Positions 25,227 through 34,176 of a stretch of 64,000 nt of DNA are shown in pieces (within the stretch, counting starts at the first letter, position 1; each line of letters opens with the position of its first letter). Position numbers and translations under genes: made by a program. The DNA lies in the NCBI GenBank assembly GCA_045531955.1, contig JAZSFC010000026.1:62001-126000 (forward strand), in the 5' to 3' direction. Origin of the DNA: SIG299 sp045531955 (GTDB lineage Bacteria; Bacillota; Clostridia; Lachnospirales; Lachnospiraceae). The notes beneath the pieces are model-generated. The model did not search any database and was not told where the DNA came from. It was given only the letters and a program-made list of their open reading frames with translations.

Positions 25227-27036
25227 TTTCCGTCTCCTTGTAATAATGTTTTAGAATCTCTTCGAAGCTCTTACCGGCAGACGCCAGATGTTTTGCCCCG
25301 TATTGACTCATGCCTGCACCATGTCCGTGCCCGCCGCCCCGGATCCAAAAGTTGTTTGCACCTTTTTCCACAACAAAATACGCGCTCGGCAAAAGGTTCA
25401 TGTTACCTGAGGTACTGCCATCCTGCAAATATACCACATTCATCGGTGCCAGAACATAACGGATATTATATTCCTTTTGAAGCAGATAGGTTGCCTCACT
25501 GCCCACCAAAACCAGTTTAGTGACTATACCGCTGTCCCCTCGTTCTGCAACTATAATGTTTTGCAGTGTTCCAAACTTCTTTACTTCACCCTGTTCGAAC
25601 CTCATTTCATCGCCTTGCTCAGATACCTTTATTAAAATTTGATCAGGTACCGCTTGTTGCCGTTCCTGAAGTCGGAGCAAAATCCGCTCATTCAATTCAG
25701 CACCCAATACCGTATTCCAACGGAACCATACAGACTCTGAATCGTACCAAAGACCTTCACTGTCCAAAAAATCTTCAAACTGTTTTTCCGTTGCCAGATT
25801 ACCCGGTGTTTCTCCGGCTTTCTGAAGTACTCCTTCGAACAAGGTTCCTGCACTTTCTCCCCAAATATCATAACTGTCCGAAGTATGTCCGTAGGAACAG
25901 GAAAAATAGTATGCCGTAATACATTCCCCATTTCTGGATAATACACGTCCAAAGGTCGCATCCACCGCTTCTACGGAAGCACTTGTTTCCCCGTAATTCT
26001 GATATACCTGACAGTTCATACTGTCATCCACATGGGCGCCATACGCATGGTACCGGTTCGCAAGCAACTGATTACACGCATAGCTCCTGGCACATACTGC
26101 CTGTGCCTTCAACGCTTCCGTACCAAAGCTTTCCGGCATTTCGCTTGGCAGCACGCCATATAAATATTCTTCCAAAGAGAGTTCATTCACTGCCAAAAGC
26201 TTATTATCTGCCAAAGCCACCTCTATCGTTCCCCGATAGGAAGGAACTCCTACTGCCCGCTTCACATTATAAAGCGAAATTTTTCCCTTATCTCCTTCGG
26301 TTCCAAGGTAAACCCTTCCTCCGTATTCTGCAACCAGCTCCGGCGTCAGCACTACCTGTTCTCCCGCGTTTTTCCACTCTGTTTTTCCTACTCCGTCACT
26401 GATATAAAAGCCGGTTTCACTCCCGCATTCAATGAAATCATGATAATATCCACCATAGGAAGACGTCTGAAGCAGCACCCGGATACTTGTCACCTCCACC
26501 GGCTTTTGAATAAGCGCGGCACATATTTTTTTGTCAGCCAGTACAAACGCAGACGTGGTATATCCCACCAAAACCTCCTGCCAGGTTACTTCCTCCACAC
26601 CGTCATACATACGGTACACCCTGCTGTCTTCCTCCAGCTCCAGTACCCCGTAGCCTTCCAGTTCTATAAAATCCTCTCCGATACGAAGCACCTTACCTTC
26701 TATGGTATCCTGCTTGACCACAAGCCCCGTTACCACACCTTTGTCTATTGTAACGTCTGCAATGCATTGTTTCAAAGGAGCAGATAGCGCAGTTGCCAGG
26801 CGGTACTGCTTTTCTTCCCCTTCCTGCAGCACTGTCAAATTCCGTCCGGAGGCTTCCAACAGCCATACATTCGACAAATGCAAAGGGACCTCCGGCGTTG
26901 GTGACGCTGTCGCCTCCGGCAATTTAGCTTTATCTATTCCAACAATTCCTTTATCCCCCAACAGCAATGCAACACATAATAATAAAAACAAAACGATTGT
27001 CACTGTCAGTTTCCCGTTTTTTTGTTTTTCCCGCAT
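25204..27036 (-). CDS. SpoIID/LytB-domain protein
   Basis: About 610 residues. An N-terminal membrane anchor (about 10-28) is followed by a short Pro/Thr linker and a long beta-rich region. The SpoIID/LytB domain starts near NELSLEEYLYGVLPSEMP and AVCARSYA, and the C-terminal motif is GGGHGHGAGMSQYGA. SpoIID proteins are lytic transglycosylases acting on denuded peptidoglycan in engulfment; longer paralogues like this one occur in vegetative cells, so the target is uncertain. ATG at 27036 with AAGGAGG; the longer frame starts without an RBS. Confidence 0.85.
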   Translation of the reverse strand: MREKQKNGKLTVTIVLFLLLCVALLLGDKGIVGIDKAKLPEATASPTPEVPLHLSNVWLLEASGRNLTVLQEGEEKQYRLATALSAPLKQCIADVTIDKGVVTGLVVKQDTIEGKVLRIGEDFIELEGYGVLELEEDSRVYRMYDGVEEVTWQEVLVGYTTSAFVLADKKICAALIQKPVEVTSIRVLLQTSSYGGYYHDFIECGSETGFYISDGVGKTEWKNAGEQVVLTPELVAEYGGRVYLGTEGDKGKISLYNVKRAVGVPSYRGTIEVALADNKLLAVNELSLEEYLYGVLPSEMPESFGTEALKAQAVCARSYACNQLLANRYHAYGAHVDDSMNCQVYQNYGETSASVEAVDATFGRVLSRNGECITAYYFSCSYGHTSDSYDIWGESAGTLFEGVLQKAGETPGNLATEKQFEDFLDSEGLWYDSESVWFRWNTVLGAELNERILLRLQERQQAVPDQILIKVSEQGDEMRFEQGEVKKFGTLQNIIVAERGDSGIVTKLVLVGSEATYLLQKEYNIRYVLAPMNVVYLQDGSTSGNMNLLPSAYFVVEKGANNFWIRGGGHGHGAGMSQYGAKHLASAGKSFEEILKHYYKETEITYLYRQ

Positions 27037-27101
27037 AAATTTCTGCCTCCTTCTTTGTGTCCTGATTCCACTATATGAAACCTGTCCAAAATTTATGCGG
27101 C

Positions 27102-27141
27102 AAAAAAATAAAGGCTCCTTCACTTAAGCGAAAGAGCCTTT
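27102..27141 (-). terminator. Terminator of the purine permease gene
   Basis: Stem AAAGGCTC/GAGCCTTT with an inner TTCGCTTAAGTGAA pairing, followed by a T-rich run on the minus strand. Confidence 0.8.
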
Positions 27142-27172
27142 TTCCTATTGACTTTTACTTAACCCTACATGT

Positions 27173-28603
27173 TTACATGTAAATCAGGGCAAATCTGAGT
27201 GCAAATAAAATTGCAATAACAGTAACCACGATATCCTTCTTGGTGTACTTCTTTGTGCAAAGAGCAATCAGCACATAAGCGATAGCCGCAATACCGATAC
27301 CATTGGAAATGGAGTAGGTAAGAGGCATCATGATTAATGCTAAGAATGCAGGAACTGCAGACAGCATGTCGTCCATGTCAACCTTTGCAAAGTTCTTAAG
27401 CATAAGAACACCAACGAAGATTAAAGCAGGAGCGGTAGCACAACCAGGAACAATACTTGCAACAGGGCTTAAGAATAAGCAGAGTGCGAAGCAAATGGAT
27501 ACAACTACGCCGGTAAGACCGGTTCTGCCGCCTTCAGCAACACCGGAAGCGGACTCAACGAAAGTAGTAACGGTACTTGTACCGAAAACAGCACCTGCAA
27601 CGGTACCGATAGAGTCAGCAGTCATAGCCTTGTCTACGTTTACAGGGTCACCGTTTTCGTCAAGCATGTTTGCCTGGGAAGCTGCACCGTAAAGGGTACC
27701 AACAGTATCAAACATATCAACGAGGCAGAAGGTGATGATTAACATAACTGCATTGAAGATACCGCCGATGTGAGCACCGGTAAATGCCTTGCCCCATGCT
27801 GCACCGTCAAATAAAGCGGTGATACCAACTGTTCCGAAATCCTTGAATGCCTGACCAACACCGGCGATGTCAAAGTTTGGAACCTGTGCGGTAAATACAT
27901 AGTAAAGTACGGTAGAAACGATAATACCGATAATGATATTACCCTTAACCTTTAATTTAGCAAGAATCGCAATAAGAACAAAGCCGATGAAAGCAACCAG
28001 GGCAGGAGCAACTTCTGTTACCCAGTCACCATCTTTAATATTAACAAACTGCACGAAAGTATACTGGTTTGCCTGAATGAGACCGGCATTCTTCATACCA
28101 ATCATAGCGATGAACAAACCGATACCGGCAGGAATAGCCTTCTTTAAGCAGTCAGGCATAGCCTTTGCAATGTACTCTCTTAAACCGGTAACACTTAAAA
28201 TGAGGAAAATAATACCGGATAAGAAAATAATAACAAGACCGGAATGATAACCTGTGATAACGTCTTCCCCTGCGAAGAATGCTCCGGATACGAAGCAGGT
28301 ACAGAAGAATGCGTTAAGACCCATACCACATGCCAGTGCAAATGGTAACTTAGCATACAGTGCCATAAGTAAGGTACCTACGATGGCACCTAAGATGGAT
28401 GCGATGTAAACTGCATTCCAGATTTGTCCAAGTGCAGCGCCGTCTGCGCCGATTGCAGCCAGCCAGCCGTTTGCGCCTTCTGCTGCCACCTGGTTCGGAT
28501 TAACAAATACGATGTACGCCATGGCAAAGAATGTAGTAAGACCTGCCATAATCTCGGTACGTACAGTGGTATTGTTTTCCTTCAGTTTGAAAAACTTTTC
28601 CAT
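27173..28603 (-). CDS. NCS2 (AzgA-type) purine permease
   Basis: About 476 residues with 12-14 membrane helices. The NCS2/AzgA signature includes EIMAGLTTFFAMAYIVFVNP near the start and a TTFVESASGVAEGGRTGLT block in the substrate helix region. Such proteins import guanine/hypoxanthine or adenine by proton symport. Start at 28603 with AGGAGGG; the frame extended to 28669 has none. No purine riboswitch aptamer is evident in the short leader. Confidence 0.88.
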   Translation of the reverse strand: MEKFFKLKENNTTVRTEIMAGLTTFFAMAYIVFVNPNQVAAEGANGWLAAIGADGAALGQIWNAVYIASILGAIVGTLLMALYAKLPFALACGMGLNAFFCTCFVSGAFFAGEDVITGYHSGLVIIFLSGIIFLILSVTGLREYIAKAMPDCLKKAIPAGIGLFIAMIGMKNAGLIQANQYTFVQFVNIKDGDWVTEVAPALVAFIGFVLIAILAKLKVKGNIIIGIIVSTVLYYVFTAQVPNFDIAGVGQAFKDFGTVGITALFDGAAWGKAFTGAHIGGIFNAVMLIITFCLVDMFDTVGTLYGAASQANMLDENGDPVNVDKAMTADSIGTVAGAVFGTSTVTTFVESASGVAEGGRTGLTGVVVSICFALCLFLSPVASIVPGCATAPALIFVGVLMLKNFAKVDMDDMLSAVPAFLALIMMPLTYSISNGIGIAAIAYVLIALCTKKYTKKDIVVTVIAILFALRFALIYM

Positions 28604-28650
28604 AACAGAAAACCCTCCTATGTAGTATATAGTTTTTTTGCTACAGTGCC

Positions 28651-28679
28651 ATTTTAACACTTCAACCAAAAAAAGTCTA
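28651..28679 (-). promoter_or_regulatory. Promoter of the purine permease gene
   Basis: Minus-strand TAGACT (28674-28679), 17-base spacer, TAAAAT (28651-28656). The -35 lies in the 3' arm of the preceding terminator. Confidence 0.5.
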
Positions 28680-28706
28680 CGAAAATTCCCGATTCTCGTA
28701 AACTTT
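28666..28706 (-). terminator. Terminator of the cysteine desulfidase-family gene
   Basis: An 11-bp stem (28672-28682 with 28696-28706) followed by a T7 run on the minus strand. Confidence 0.82.
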
Positions 28707-28720
28707 TTTCGAAATACTTC

Positions 28721-29995
28721 TTAACATCCTGTCATAATCCGGATAATCTCTTTGTCTGTTTCTTTCATACCGACACTGCCCAGTCTGCCGATATTCGCAA
28801 GAGTATTTTCCACACCCTTGGACACCAGACCGTCACCGCCGACAAACTGCTGTCCTTCCAAGAACATTTCGTAACCGAAAATGCCCGCATCTACCGCCGC
28901 AGCGATTTTTCCCGCGCAGGAAGCCTTGGCGCCGTCACACACAATCCCGGACACAATAGCCAGTGCATTTACCAGCGTATGGGCAATCGTTCTGAAGTCT
29001 CCGCCCTGCAGATAGGCAATTCCGCAGCCTGCGCCGCAACCGGCACTGATAGCACCGCAGTAAGCGGAAAGTCTGCCGATGCCGGACTTCTGATGAATGG
29101 TAATCAGGTTGGAAACCGCCAAAGCACGGTATAATTCTTCCTGCGTCTTTTTCAGTCCTTCCGCGTAAACAATTACCGGCAAAGAAGCCGTCATGCCCTG
29201 ATTGCCGCTGCCGGAGTTAATAATAACCGGAAGCTCACATCCGCTCATTCTGGCATCAGAGCCCGCTGCAGCATAGGCCTTGGCTTTGGTGCGCAGGTCA
29301 TTGTTGTACTTAAGCAGTACGCTGCCCACATTGGCACCCCAGCTGTTTTTCAAGCCTTCTTCTGCAATTGCGGTATTATAAGCAATCTGACGGTCAAAAA
29401 TTTCTTTCACATCAGTTACGTCCAAAATATTTGCAAACTCGATAATGTCTTTAATGGTTAGCATGCTTTTGTCTGCCAGAAGCTTTTCGTCTGCCTGCAC
29501 TTCGCCGGCTTTATAAAGCACTTCACCGTTTTTCTCGATAAGGACAATATTGGTGTGATAACCGCTGATACGGACTACCGCAGACTCCCGACCTTTATTC
29601 AGGATTACCCAGATATCCAGCGCCTCGTCTCCTTCGGCAGGCCGGATGGTAATCGGACAGCTTTCAAGAAATGCCCGCATTTGCGCCTTCTGTTCCTCGG
29701 TCACCTCAGCAATAACCTCCAGAATCTTCTCCGCCTTCCCGGCCACAATTCCGGCTGCGACCGCTGCTTCAATGCCTTTTAAACCGTTGGTATTCGGCAC
29801 AATCACGCTCTTTACGTTTTTTACGATATTGCCGCTGACATAAAGGGTTACACTGTCCGGCATACCGCCCAGCACATCCCTGGCCTTTGCCCCGCAGTAA
29901 GCAATGGCAATCGGTTCGGTACAGCCCATGGCCGGAACCAGTTCTTCCCTTAATATTTCAATATAGGTTGAATATGTAGTATCCCCTTTTAACAT
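28721..29995 (-). CDS. L-cysteine desulfidase / UPF0597 (CyuA/YhaM) family protein
   Basis: 424 residues, the full family length. An early GCTEPIAIAY block and a later CGAGCGIAYL plus DGAKASCAGK provide the cysteines expected to hold a [4Fe-4S] cluster, as in archaeal cysteine desulfidase and the L-serine dehydratase alpha fold. The family degrades L-cysteine to sulfide, ammonia and pyruvate; substrate is inferred from family only. It follows the AIM24-family gene by 26 bases and ends in a strong terminator. Confidence 0.85.
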   Translation of the reverse strand: MLKGDTTYSTYIEILREELVPAMGCTEPIAIAYCGAKARDVLGGMPDSVTLYVSGNIVKNVKSVIVPNTNGLKGIEAAVAAGIVAGKAEKILEVIAEVTEEQKAQMRAFLESCPITIRPAEGDEALDIWVILNKGRESAVVRISGYHTNIVLIEKNGEVLYKAGEVQADEKLLADKSMLTIKDIIEFANILDVTDVKEIFDRQIAYNTAIAEEGLKNSWGANVGSVLLKYNNDLRTKAKAYAAAGSDARMSGCELPVIINSGSGNQGMTASLPVIVYAEGLKKTQEELYRALAVSNLITIHQKSGIGRLSAYCGAISAGCGAGCGIAYLQGGDFRTIAHTLVNALAIVSGIVCDGAKASCAGKIAAAVDAGIFGYEMFLEGQQFVGGDGLVSKGVENTLANIGRLGSVGMKETDKEIIRIMTGC

Positions 29996-30021
29996 AGATT
30001 CTTCCTTCGTTCTGTTCTTGA

Positions 30022-30702
30022 TTAGTTGCTGGAGGTTGGAATATACGGTGTAATTGCACCAGCTACTTTGTTAATTGGCATAGTCTGGATATATACCTTG
30101 CCGGGCCCTGTTACTACGGTGTTAAAGAAGCCTTCTCCGCCAAGCAGCTTATTCTTAAGACCTGCAACCTGCTGGATTTCCATGTTACAGGTTGCTTCCA
30201 TTGCTGCCAGATAACCGGTATCAAGAACAATACTCTGTCCTGCTGCCAGGTCATACTCCATTACTGCGCCGTCAAATTCCACAAAGGCAACACCATGACC
30301 GGATAGTCTCTGCATAATAAATCCTTCGCCGCCAAAGAAGCCTGCTCCTAACTTTTTCTGGATATGTACGCTAAGTTCCACGGTACTTTCGGAAGCCAGA
30401 AAACCGGATTTCTGCACAATCAGTTCCTTGCCCGGCTCAATTTCAAAAGGCACAATAGAGCCCGGAAAACTGGATGCAAAAGCAATCATCCCCTGTCCGC
30501 CTTTTGCAGTATAAGTATTGCGGAACATGGATTCACCGGAAAACATTCTGCCAAGGGCTTTACCAAATCCTCCGGCATTAGTTTCCATCTCCATATTTGG
30601 GGACATCCAGCTCATGGAGCCCTTTTCTGTAATCATGTTTTCGCCTGCCTCTAAGTAACAAATTGCTACAGGAAGTGGGGTGCCTTTAATTTCGTATTTC
30701 AT
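30022..30702 (-). CDS. TIGR00266/AIM24 family protein
   Basis: 226 residues, mostly beta, with the repeated Gly-rich turns of the AIM24/TIGR00266 family (GEGFIMQRLSGHG, GPGKVYIQT). The fold is like TRAP (tryptophan RNA-binding attenuator). Bacterial members have no established role. A strong GGAGAG RBS is present. It precedes the cysteine desulfidase-family gene. Confidence 0.85.
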   Translation of the reverse strand: MKYEIKGTPLPVAICYLEAGENMITEKGSMSWMSPNMEMETNAGGFGKALGRMFSGESMFRNTYTAKGGQGMIAFASSFPGSIVPFEIEPGKELIVQKSGFLASESTVELSVHIQKKLGAGFFGGEGFIMQRLSGHGVAFVEFDGAVMEYDLAAGQSIVLDTGYLAAMEATCNMEIQQVAGLKNKLLGGEGFFNTVVTGPGKVYIQTMPINKVAGAITPYIPTSSN

Positions 30703-30800
30703 GGTAATTCTCTCCTTTTCTTCTCGCCTGTTATACTTACTATATTAGATTATCTTTCGTAAAATAGTATACCGCATGTTACTTTTATTTTCCACATTTT

Positions 30801-31646
30801 TTATTTCTGCATATTCATTATTTCACAGACAGCAAGCAAATTCTCCATCTGCAGACCTGTCTGAGCATCTACAAACACAAGATGCTTTCGAGTTTCCTTA
30901 TCCGCTTCGTATTGTTCCTTGTCGCAGTCCGTTAAGATAACATACCGTTTGGTTTCCGGATGTGTTTCTAAATAATTCCTTATTTCTGCAGTTTTGTCAG
31001 CCGACGAATCCGAAATAGTCATCACTTCCGCCTGAGTGCGCTCTACCAAGTTCGTTAGGTCAGCAACCGTCCGTTCCAAATTGAGGAATAGGGTAAACCT
31101 GTTCCCGGCTATCATTTCCTCCGCTTTTGCAAGCACTGCCAAACAAAATTCTTCTGTTTTCCCGATATCTGCTGCCAGCTCCTTTATTATCAGCTCGCCT
31201 TCTTTTATCGCCTCTTCATATTGGGCGTCACTCAGCTCACCGGATTCATATGCCGCGTCCAGTTCATCCCGGTCCTGCACAATCACATCTCCTTGCGGCG
31301 TCAGAATCACATCCAGATATTTATCAATATAGTAAACCACACCATCCTCATCAATGCCGGTTTCTTCGATAACATCCACATACCAGACACTGACACGGCG
31401 GTCCGGCTTAATATAAGCACCGATACAACGCTTTCTGTCATCAGGAATCAATGTGAGCCAAGTCATGCCCTTTGCACTGACCGGTATCTTCCCCGATTTT
31501 TCATACTCCCAATATCTTGTTTCCCCATCCGTCAAGAAATTCAAGGACACCCAGCCTTTAAACAGTTCGTTTTCCATGCGCATCTGATGATACGGAAAAT
31601 ATTGAAAATACCACTTTCTGTCGCGGGTTAAACGCATTTTGTTCAT
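30801..31646 (-). CDS. DUF402 protein fused to a degenerate HAD-like domain
   Basis: 281 residues. About 10-170 is a DUF402 domain (FAU-1/nucleotide phosphatase-like fold) with WYVDVIEETG and a DKYLDVILTPQGDVIVQD core that normally supplies acidic metal ligands. About 180-281 looks like the HAD domain found in RNA-repair-type phosphatases: FLNLERTV where FLDIDGVL is expected, a Ser-rich motif (TISDSSADK), KRYVILTD, then HLVFVDAQTGLQ. The catalytic Asp pair is missing, so the second domain is probably non-catalytic. RBS AAGGAGG follows the GNAT gene stop closely. Confidence 0.65.
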   Translation of the reverse strand: MNKMRLTRDRKWYFQYFPYHQMRMENELFKGWVSLNFLTDGETRYWEYEKSGKIPVSAKGMTWLTLIPDDRKRCIGAYIKPDRRVSVWYVDVIEETGIDEDGVVYYIDKYLDVILTPQGDVIVQDRDELDAAYESGELSDAQYEEAIKEGELIIKELAADIGKTEEFCLAVLAKAEEMIAGNRFTLFLNLERTVADLTNLVERTQAEVMTISDSSADKTAEIRNYLETHPETKRYVILTDCDKEQYEADKETRKHLVFVDAQTGLQMENLLAVCEIMNMQK

Positions 31647-31658
31647 AAGGCGACCTCC

Positions 31659-32087
31659 TTATAATTGCTTCTCCATTTGCACATACAGGCCCTGTTGGAA
31701 TATTATTTCAAATCCTGCAGCACGGTATAAGGATACGGCAGGTTCCAATGTGATTCTAGTATCTAAAAACAGTTTGGTACATCCTTGTTCTCCGGCATGC
31801 TTCTCCAAAATATTTAGTAGTTCTTTTGAAATTCCCCTGCCACGATATTCCCGTTTTACAAATAACCGCTTTACCTCACCGACGCCGTCTGTTTTTGTTC
31901 TGTACGCAATACAGCCTGCCGGCAGATTTTCCTCATAAACTACCCAGACATTTTCTATATTCTCATTCTCTGTATATCTGGTATAGTAGTGATTGTCTTT
32001 CCCCAAGAACTCTATCATAAAATCATCATGTTCTGAAAAGAGTTCCAAAACAATTGTGTCGGTTATCCTCATTTCTCTTATATCCAT
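31659..32087 (-). CDS. GNAT family N-acetyltransferase 1
   Basis: 142 residues, a complete single GNAT domain. Strand-4 and the acetyl-CoA loop read VKRLFVKREYRGRGISKELL, and the C-terminal SLYRAAGFEI is the family's usual end. Substrate unknown. It overlaps no neighbour but is spaced by 9 bases from the APH-like gene upstream and 12 from the DUF402 gene downstream, so it is operonic. Confidence 0.88.
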   Translation of the reverse strand: MDIREMRITDTIVLELFSEHDDFMIEFLGKDNHYYTRYTENENIENVWVVYEENLPAGCIAYRTKTDGVGEVKRLFVKREYRGRGISKELLNILEKHAGEQGCTKLFLDTRITLEPAVSLYRAAGFEIIFQQGLYVQMEKQL

Positions 32088-32096
32088 GCTTTTCTC

Positions 32097-32780
32097 CTAT
32101 GCCTGCTCTTCTACCTGTTTTACCAACTTTAACAGTTCCATATCCACCTTTTCTTTTCCGTATTGTTCCAAGAAATATTCTGTGTACTTATCGGTTTGCA
32201 AATTATAATTTAAGGACCACAGCACCCAGTACAGATCAATATGCTTGTCGCCAACACCCGCCAGACCGGTATCAATAAACGTGCTGAATTTCCAGTCATC
32301 CAATATAATATTCGGCAGACAGAAATCCCCATGGATAAAGGTATTCTGCTTCAACTTACCCGCATTCTCTCCTTTTTCATAAATATCCATGCACGCAGAA
32401 ACAGGTACATCCTTTACCGGTCTGCTGTGCAGATATTTCATTGCTTCTGCAAGAACTTCGCACAATTTTTCAGGATTGTCCAAATACTGAGACGCAAGGG
32501 CATCTTCACCTTTTGCTTCCTTTGTTACCAGGTAATCCTTTTCCGCAGAAATGTAATGAACTACTTCTACTCCTATTCCCATAGTTTCAAAAAGTTTGCC
32601 CAATTCAGCATCTTTCTTTAAGGCGCCTTTTTCCGAATATTTTATGTAATACCCAAAGTCACTGTATAATGTGGTCATGGTTGGATGGGAGCTGCTGTCG
32701 TATATGGTTGCTCCTTCAAACAGATAATGCAGTTCCTTTGGGAACTCGTTAATGTTTATTTTTATTTCTGTTTTTTGCAT
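32097..32780 (-). CDS. APH-family phosphotransferase (aminoglycoside 3'-phosphotransferase-like)
   Basis: 227 residues, shorter than the roughly 264 of APH(3') enzymes. The catalytic loop is IHGDFCLPNII (Asp base, Asn metal ligand), followed by FIDTGLAGVGDKHIDLYW in place of the DFG-like metal loop; the placement matches APH(3'). The N-lobe has a Lys in GYYIKYSEKG. It may phosphorylate an aminoglycoside or another small hydroxylated metabolite. Chromosomal context among small-molecule-modifying genes does not prove resistance. Confidence 0.72.
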   Translation of the reverse strand: MQKTEIKININEFPKELHYLFEGATIYDSSSHPTMTTLYSDFGYYIKYSEKGALKKDAELGKLFETMGIGVEVVHYISAEKDYLVTKEAKGEDALASQYLDNPEKLCEVLAEAMKYLHSRPVKDVPVSACMDIYEKGENAGKLKQNTFIHGDFCLPNIILDDWKFSTFIDTGLAGVGDKHIDLYWVLWSLNYNLQTDKYTEYFLEQYGKEKVDMELLKLVKQVEEQA

Positions 32781-32804
32781 TACAGATTCCTCACTAATTT
32801 AATC

Positions 32805-33290
32805 TCAAGCCTTATCAATATGCATCTTCATTTCCTGCGCTATTTCAGCAACAGACTTATTATCCGTATGGATTACAATATCCGTTGGATATGGCGGCAA
32901 ATGAAGCCAAAAAAAGTTAGTCTCCCCCTCGTCACCTCTTTCATCATGACGCTTTACCAGCGTTTCCTCCGAGCAGGTCAATGTAAAGCCGATAATTTCA
33001 TAATCGGTTGCTATAATATCTTTCAAAATATTTTCTCGAATTCCGTTGTCTGTCAAAACCACGGATGTAAAAAACACATAGTCAAACCCAGATTGCAGAT
33101 AATTTGACAAAACAAACGACATACTCTTGTCTCCATTCCGTAGCCGCTTATCTTCTACCGAAAAAGGATTCACACACCAGCACCAGTCCCCATCCAGATA
33201 GGCACTGTTATTATATTGCTCGAGTAAATACTGTCCGATTGTAGTTTTTCCCACGCATGGAGAACCACTCAATAAAATCAGTTTTTTCAT
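32805..33290 (-). CDS. P-loop small-molecule kinase-like protein
   Basis: 161 residues with an N-terminal Walker A LLSGSPCVGKTT and a lid-like RHDERGDEG segment typical of small nucleotide or metabolite kinases in the AAA_33/chloramphenicol phosphotransferase-like group. Substrate unknown. It begins 6 bases after the stop of a 31-codon ORF, so expression is probably coupled. Confidence 0.75.
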   Translation of the reverse strand: MKKLILLSGSPCVGKTTIGQYLLEQYNNSAYLDGDWCWCVNPFSVEDKRLRNGDKSMSFVLSNYLQSGFDYVFFTSVVLTDNGIRENILKDIIATDYEIIGFTLTCSEETLVKRHDERGDEGETNFFWLHLPPYPTDIVIHTDNKSVAEIAQEMKMHIDKA

Positions 33291-33296
33291 ACACGT

Positions 33297-33392
33297 TTAC
33301 CCTCTATCTTTCTTTGACATCCGGAATCCGTTATACTCCATGGTTGCATTAGTTGCCTCCGGCATGGTGTAACCTTTGTAATAGTCGTACAT
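33297..33392 (-). CDS. 31-residue ORF with strong RBS
   Basis: ATG at 33392 preceded by AAAGGAGG with an ideal spacing, and a TAA just before the kinase gene. The product starts MYDYYKGYTMPEAT and ends SKKDRG. It has three Tyr early and a basic tail, no membrane helix and no recognised family. It lies 23 bases after the DUF1349 stop. It could be a genuine small protein or a leader peptide that couples translation to the kinase. Confidence 0.5.
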   Translation of the reverse strand: MYDYYKGYTMPEATNATMEYNGFRMSKKDRG

Positions 33393-33415
33393 AGTGAGGA
33401 CCTCCTTTGCTATAT

Positions 33416-34024
33416 CTACTCCTCGTCCGGCTGTTGTCCGTCATGGGCCAGCCATTTGCATTCCGTTAATTCCATATTTGTAAAAGTTGCCTTAAAAGAC
33501 GAGTCTTCCGGACTGCATGCGTAAACGCCAAACCGAATGACTCCGCCGCCATTCCACATATGGCAGACACGCATCTGCTTAAAGGTGGCACCGTCTTCCG
33601 AACACTCCACACAATAATCCTCTTCCCGGCGGCTAAAACGGTACCACATAGACTTAATTCCTGCATCGATTTCCATTGTAGCCCAGTCGGAATAGCCGTT
33701 ATTTGTTACTACGCTTCCCAAATGCTGAAAGCTCTCGTTCTCGTATTCTATCGAGCCTTTCAGCCAGTTCTCACTGTCGAGATACATGACAATTCCGCAC
33801 TGATCAAAACGATGTTTGCTTTCAAATTCTGTCTTTACCGTAAAAGAGAAAAACTTTTCCTCTGTTTCCATCTGCAGCACCGGCGCATTATCATTTCTGA
33901 AATGATAATAGGTTCTTTGCCATAGGTCTGTATGTGGTTTTGTGATGATTTCAATTTTATCCTCTGCAATGGAATATTCCAATGGTTCTCTTGTCCATTT
34001 TAATTTTGCACTATCAAAGTTCAT
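33416..34024 (-). CDS. DUF1349 domain protein
   Basis: 202 residues making a concanavalin-like beta sandwich. DUF1349 features seen are YHFRNDNAPVL, FDQCGIVMYLDSENWLKGSIEYE, and WYRFSRREEDYCVECSEDG. The family is related to carbohydrate-binding or xylosidase accessory domains but has no assigned activity. Cytoplasmic, with no signal peptide. RBS AAGGAGG. Confidence 0.82.
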   Translation of the reverse strand: MNFDSAKLKWTREPLEYSIAEDKIEIITKPHTDLWQRTYYHFRNDNAPVLQMETEEKFFSFTVKTEFESKHRFDQCGIVMYLDSENWLKGSIEYENESFQHLGSVVTNNGYSDWATMEIDAGIKSMWYRFSRREEDYCVECSEDGATFKQMRVCHMWNGGGVIRFGVYACSPEDSSFKATFTNMELTECKWLAHDGQQPDEE

Positions 34025-34044
34025 TCTGCCACCTCCTTAGTAAG

Positions 34045-34073
34045 AAAAAAATGGCGGGGTAAATCCCCGCCAG
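34045..34073 (-). terminator. Terminator of the 34.2-34.8 kb gene
   Basis: An 8-bp stem TGGCGGGG/CCCCGCCA followed by T7 on the minus strand. A second hairpin (GGGC..GACC/GGTC..GCCC) lies just upstream in the transcript. Confidence 0.88.
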
Positions 34074-34176
34074 CTGGTGGGCCAGACCATTTCGGTCAGC
34101 CCAAATATAAATGCACTTAGTGCAACAGATTCACATCTACATTATGAATCCTTTCACCCAAATAATCAACTGTTTT

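Noticed and set aside
28604..28680. Purine riboswitch upstream of the purine permease
   Set aside because: The leader is too short and lacks the three-way junction and conserved loops.
32097..32780. Acquired aminoglycoside resistance gene
   Set aside because: Only the APH catalytic loop pattern is clear; the protein is short and chromosomal, so resistance cannot be claimed.
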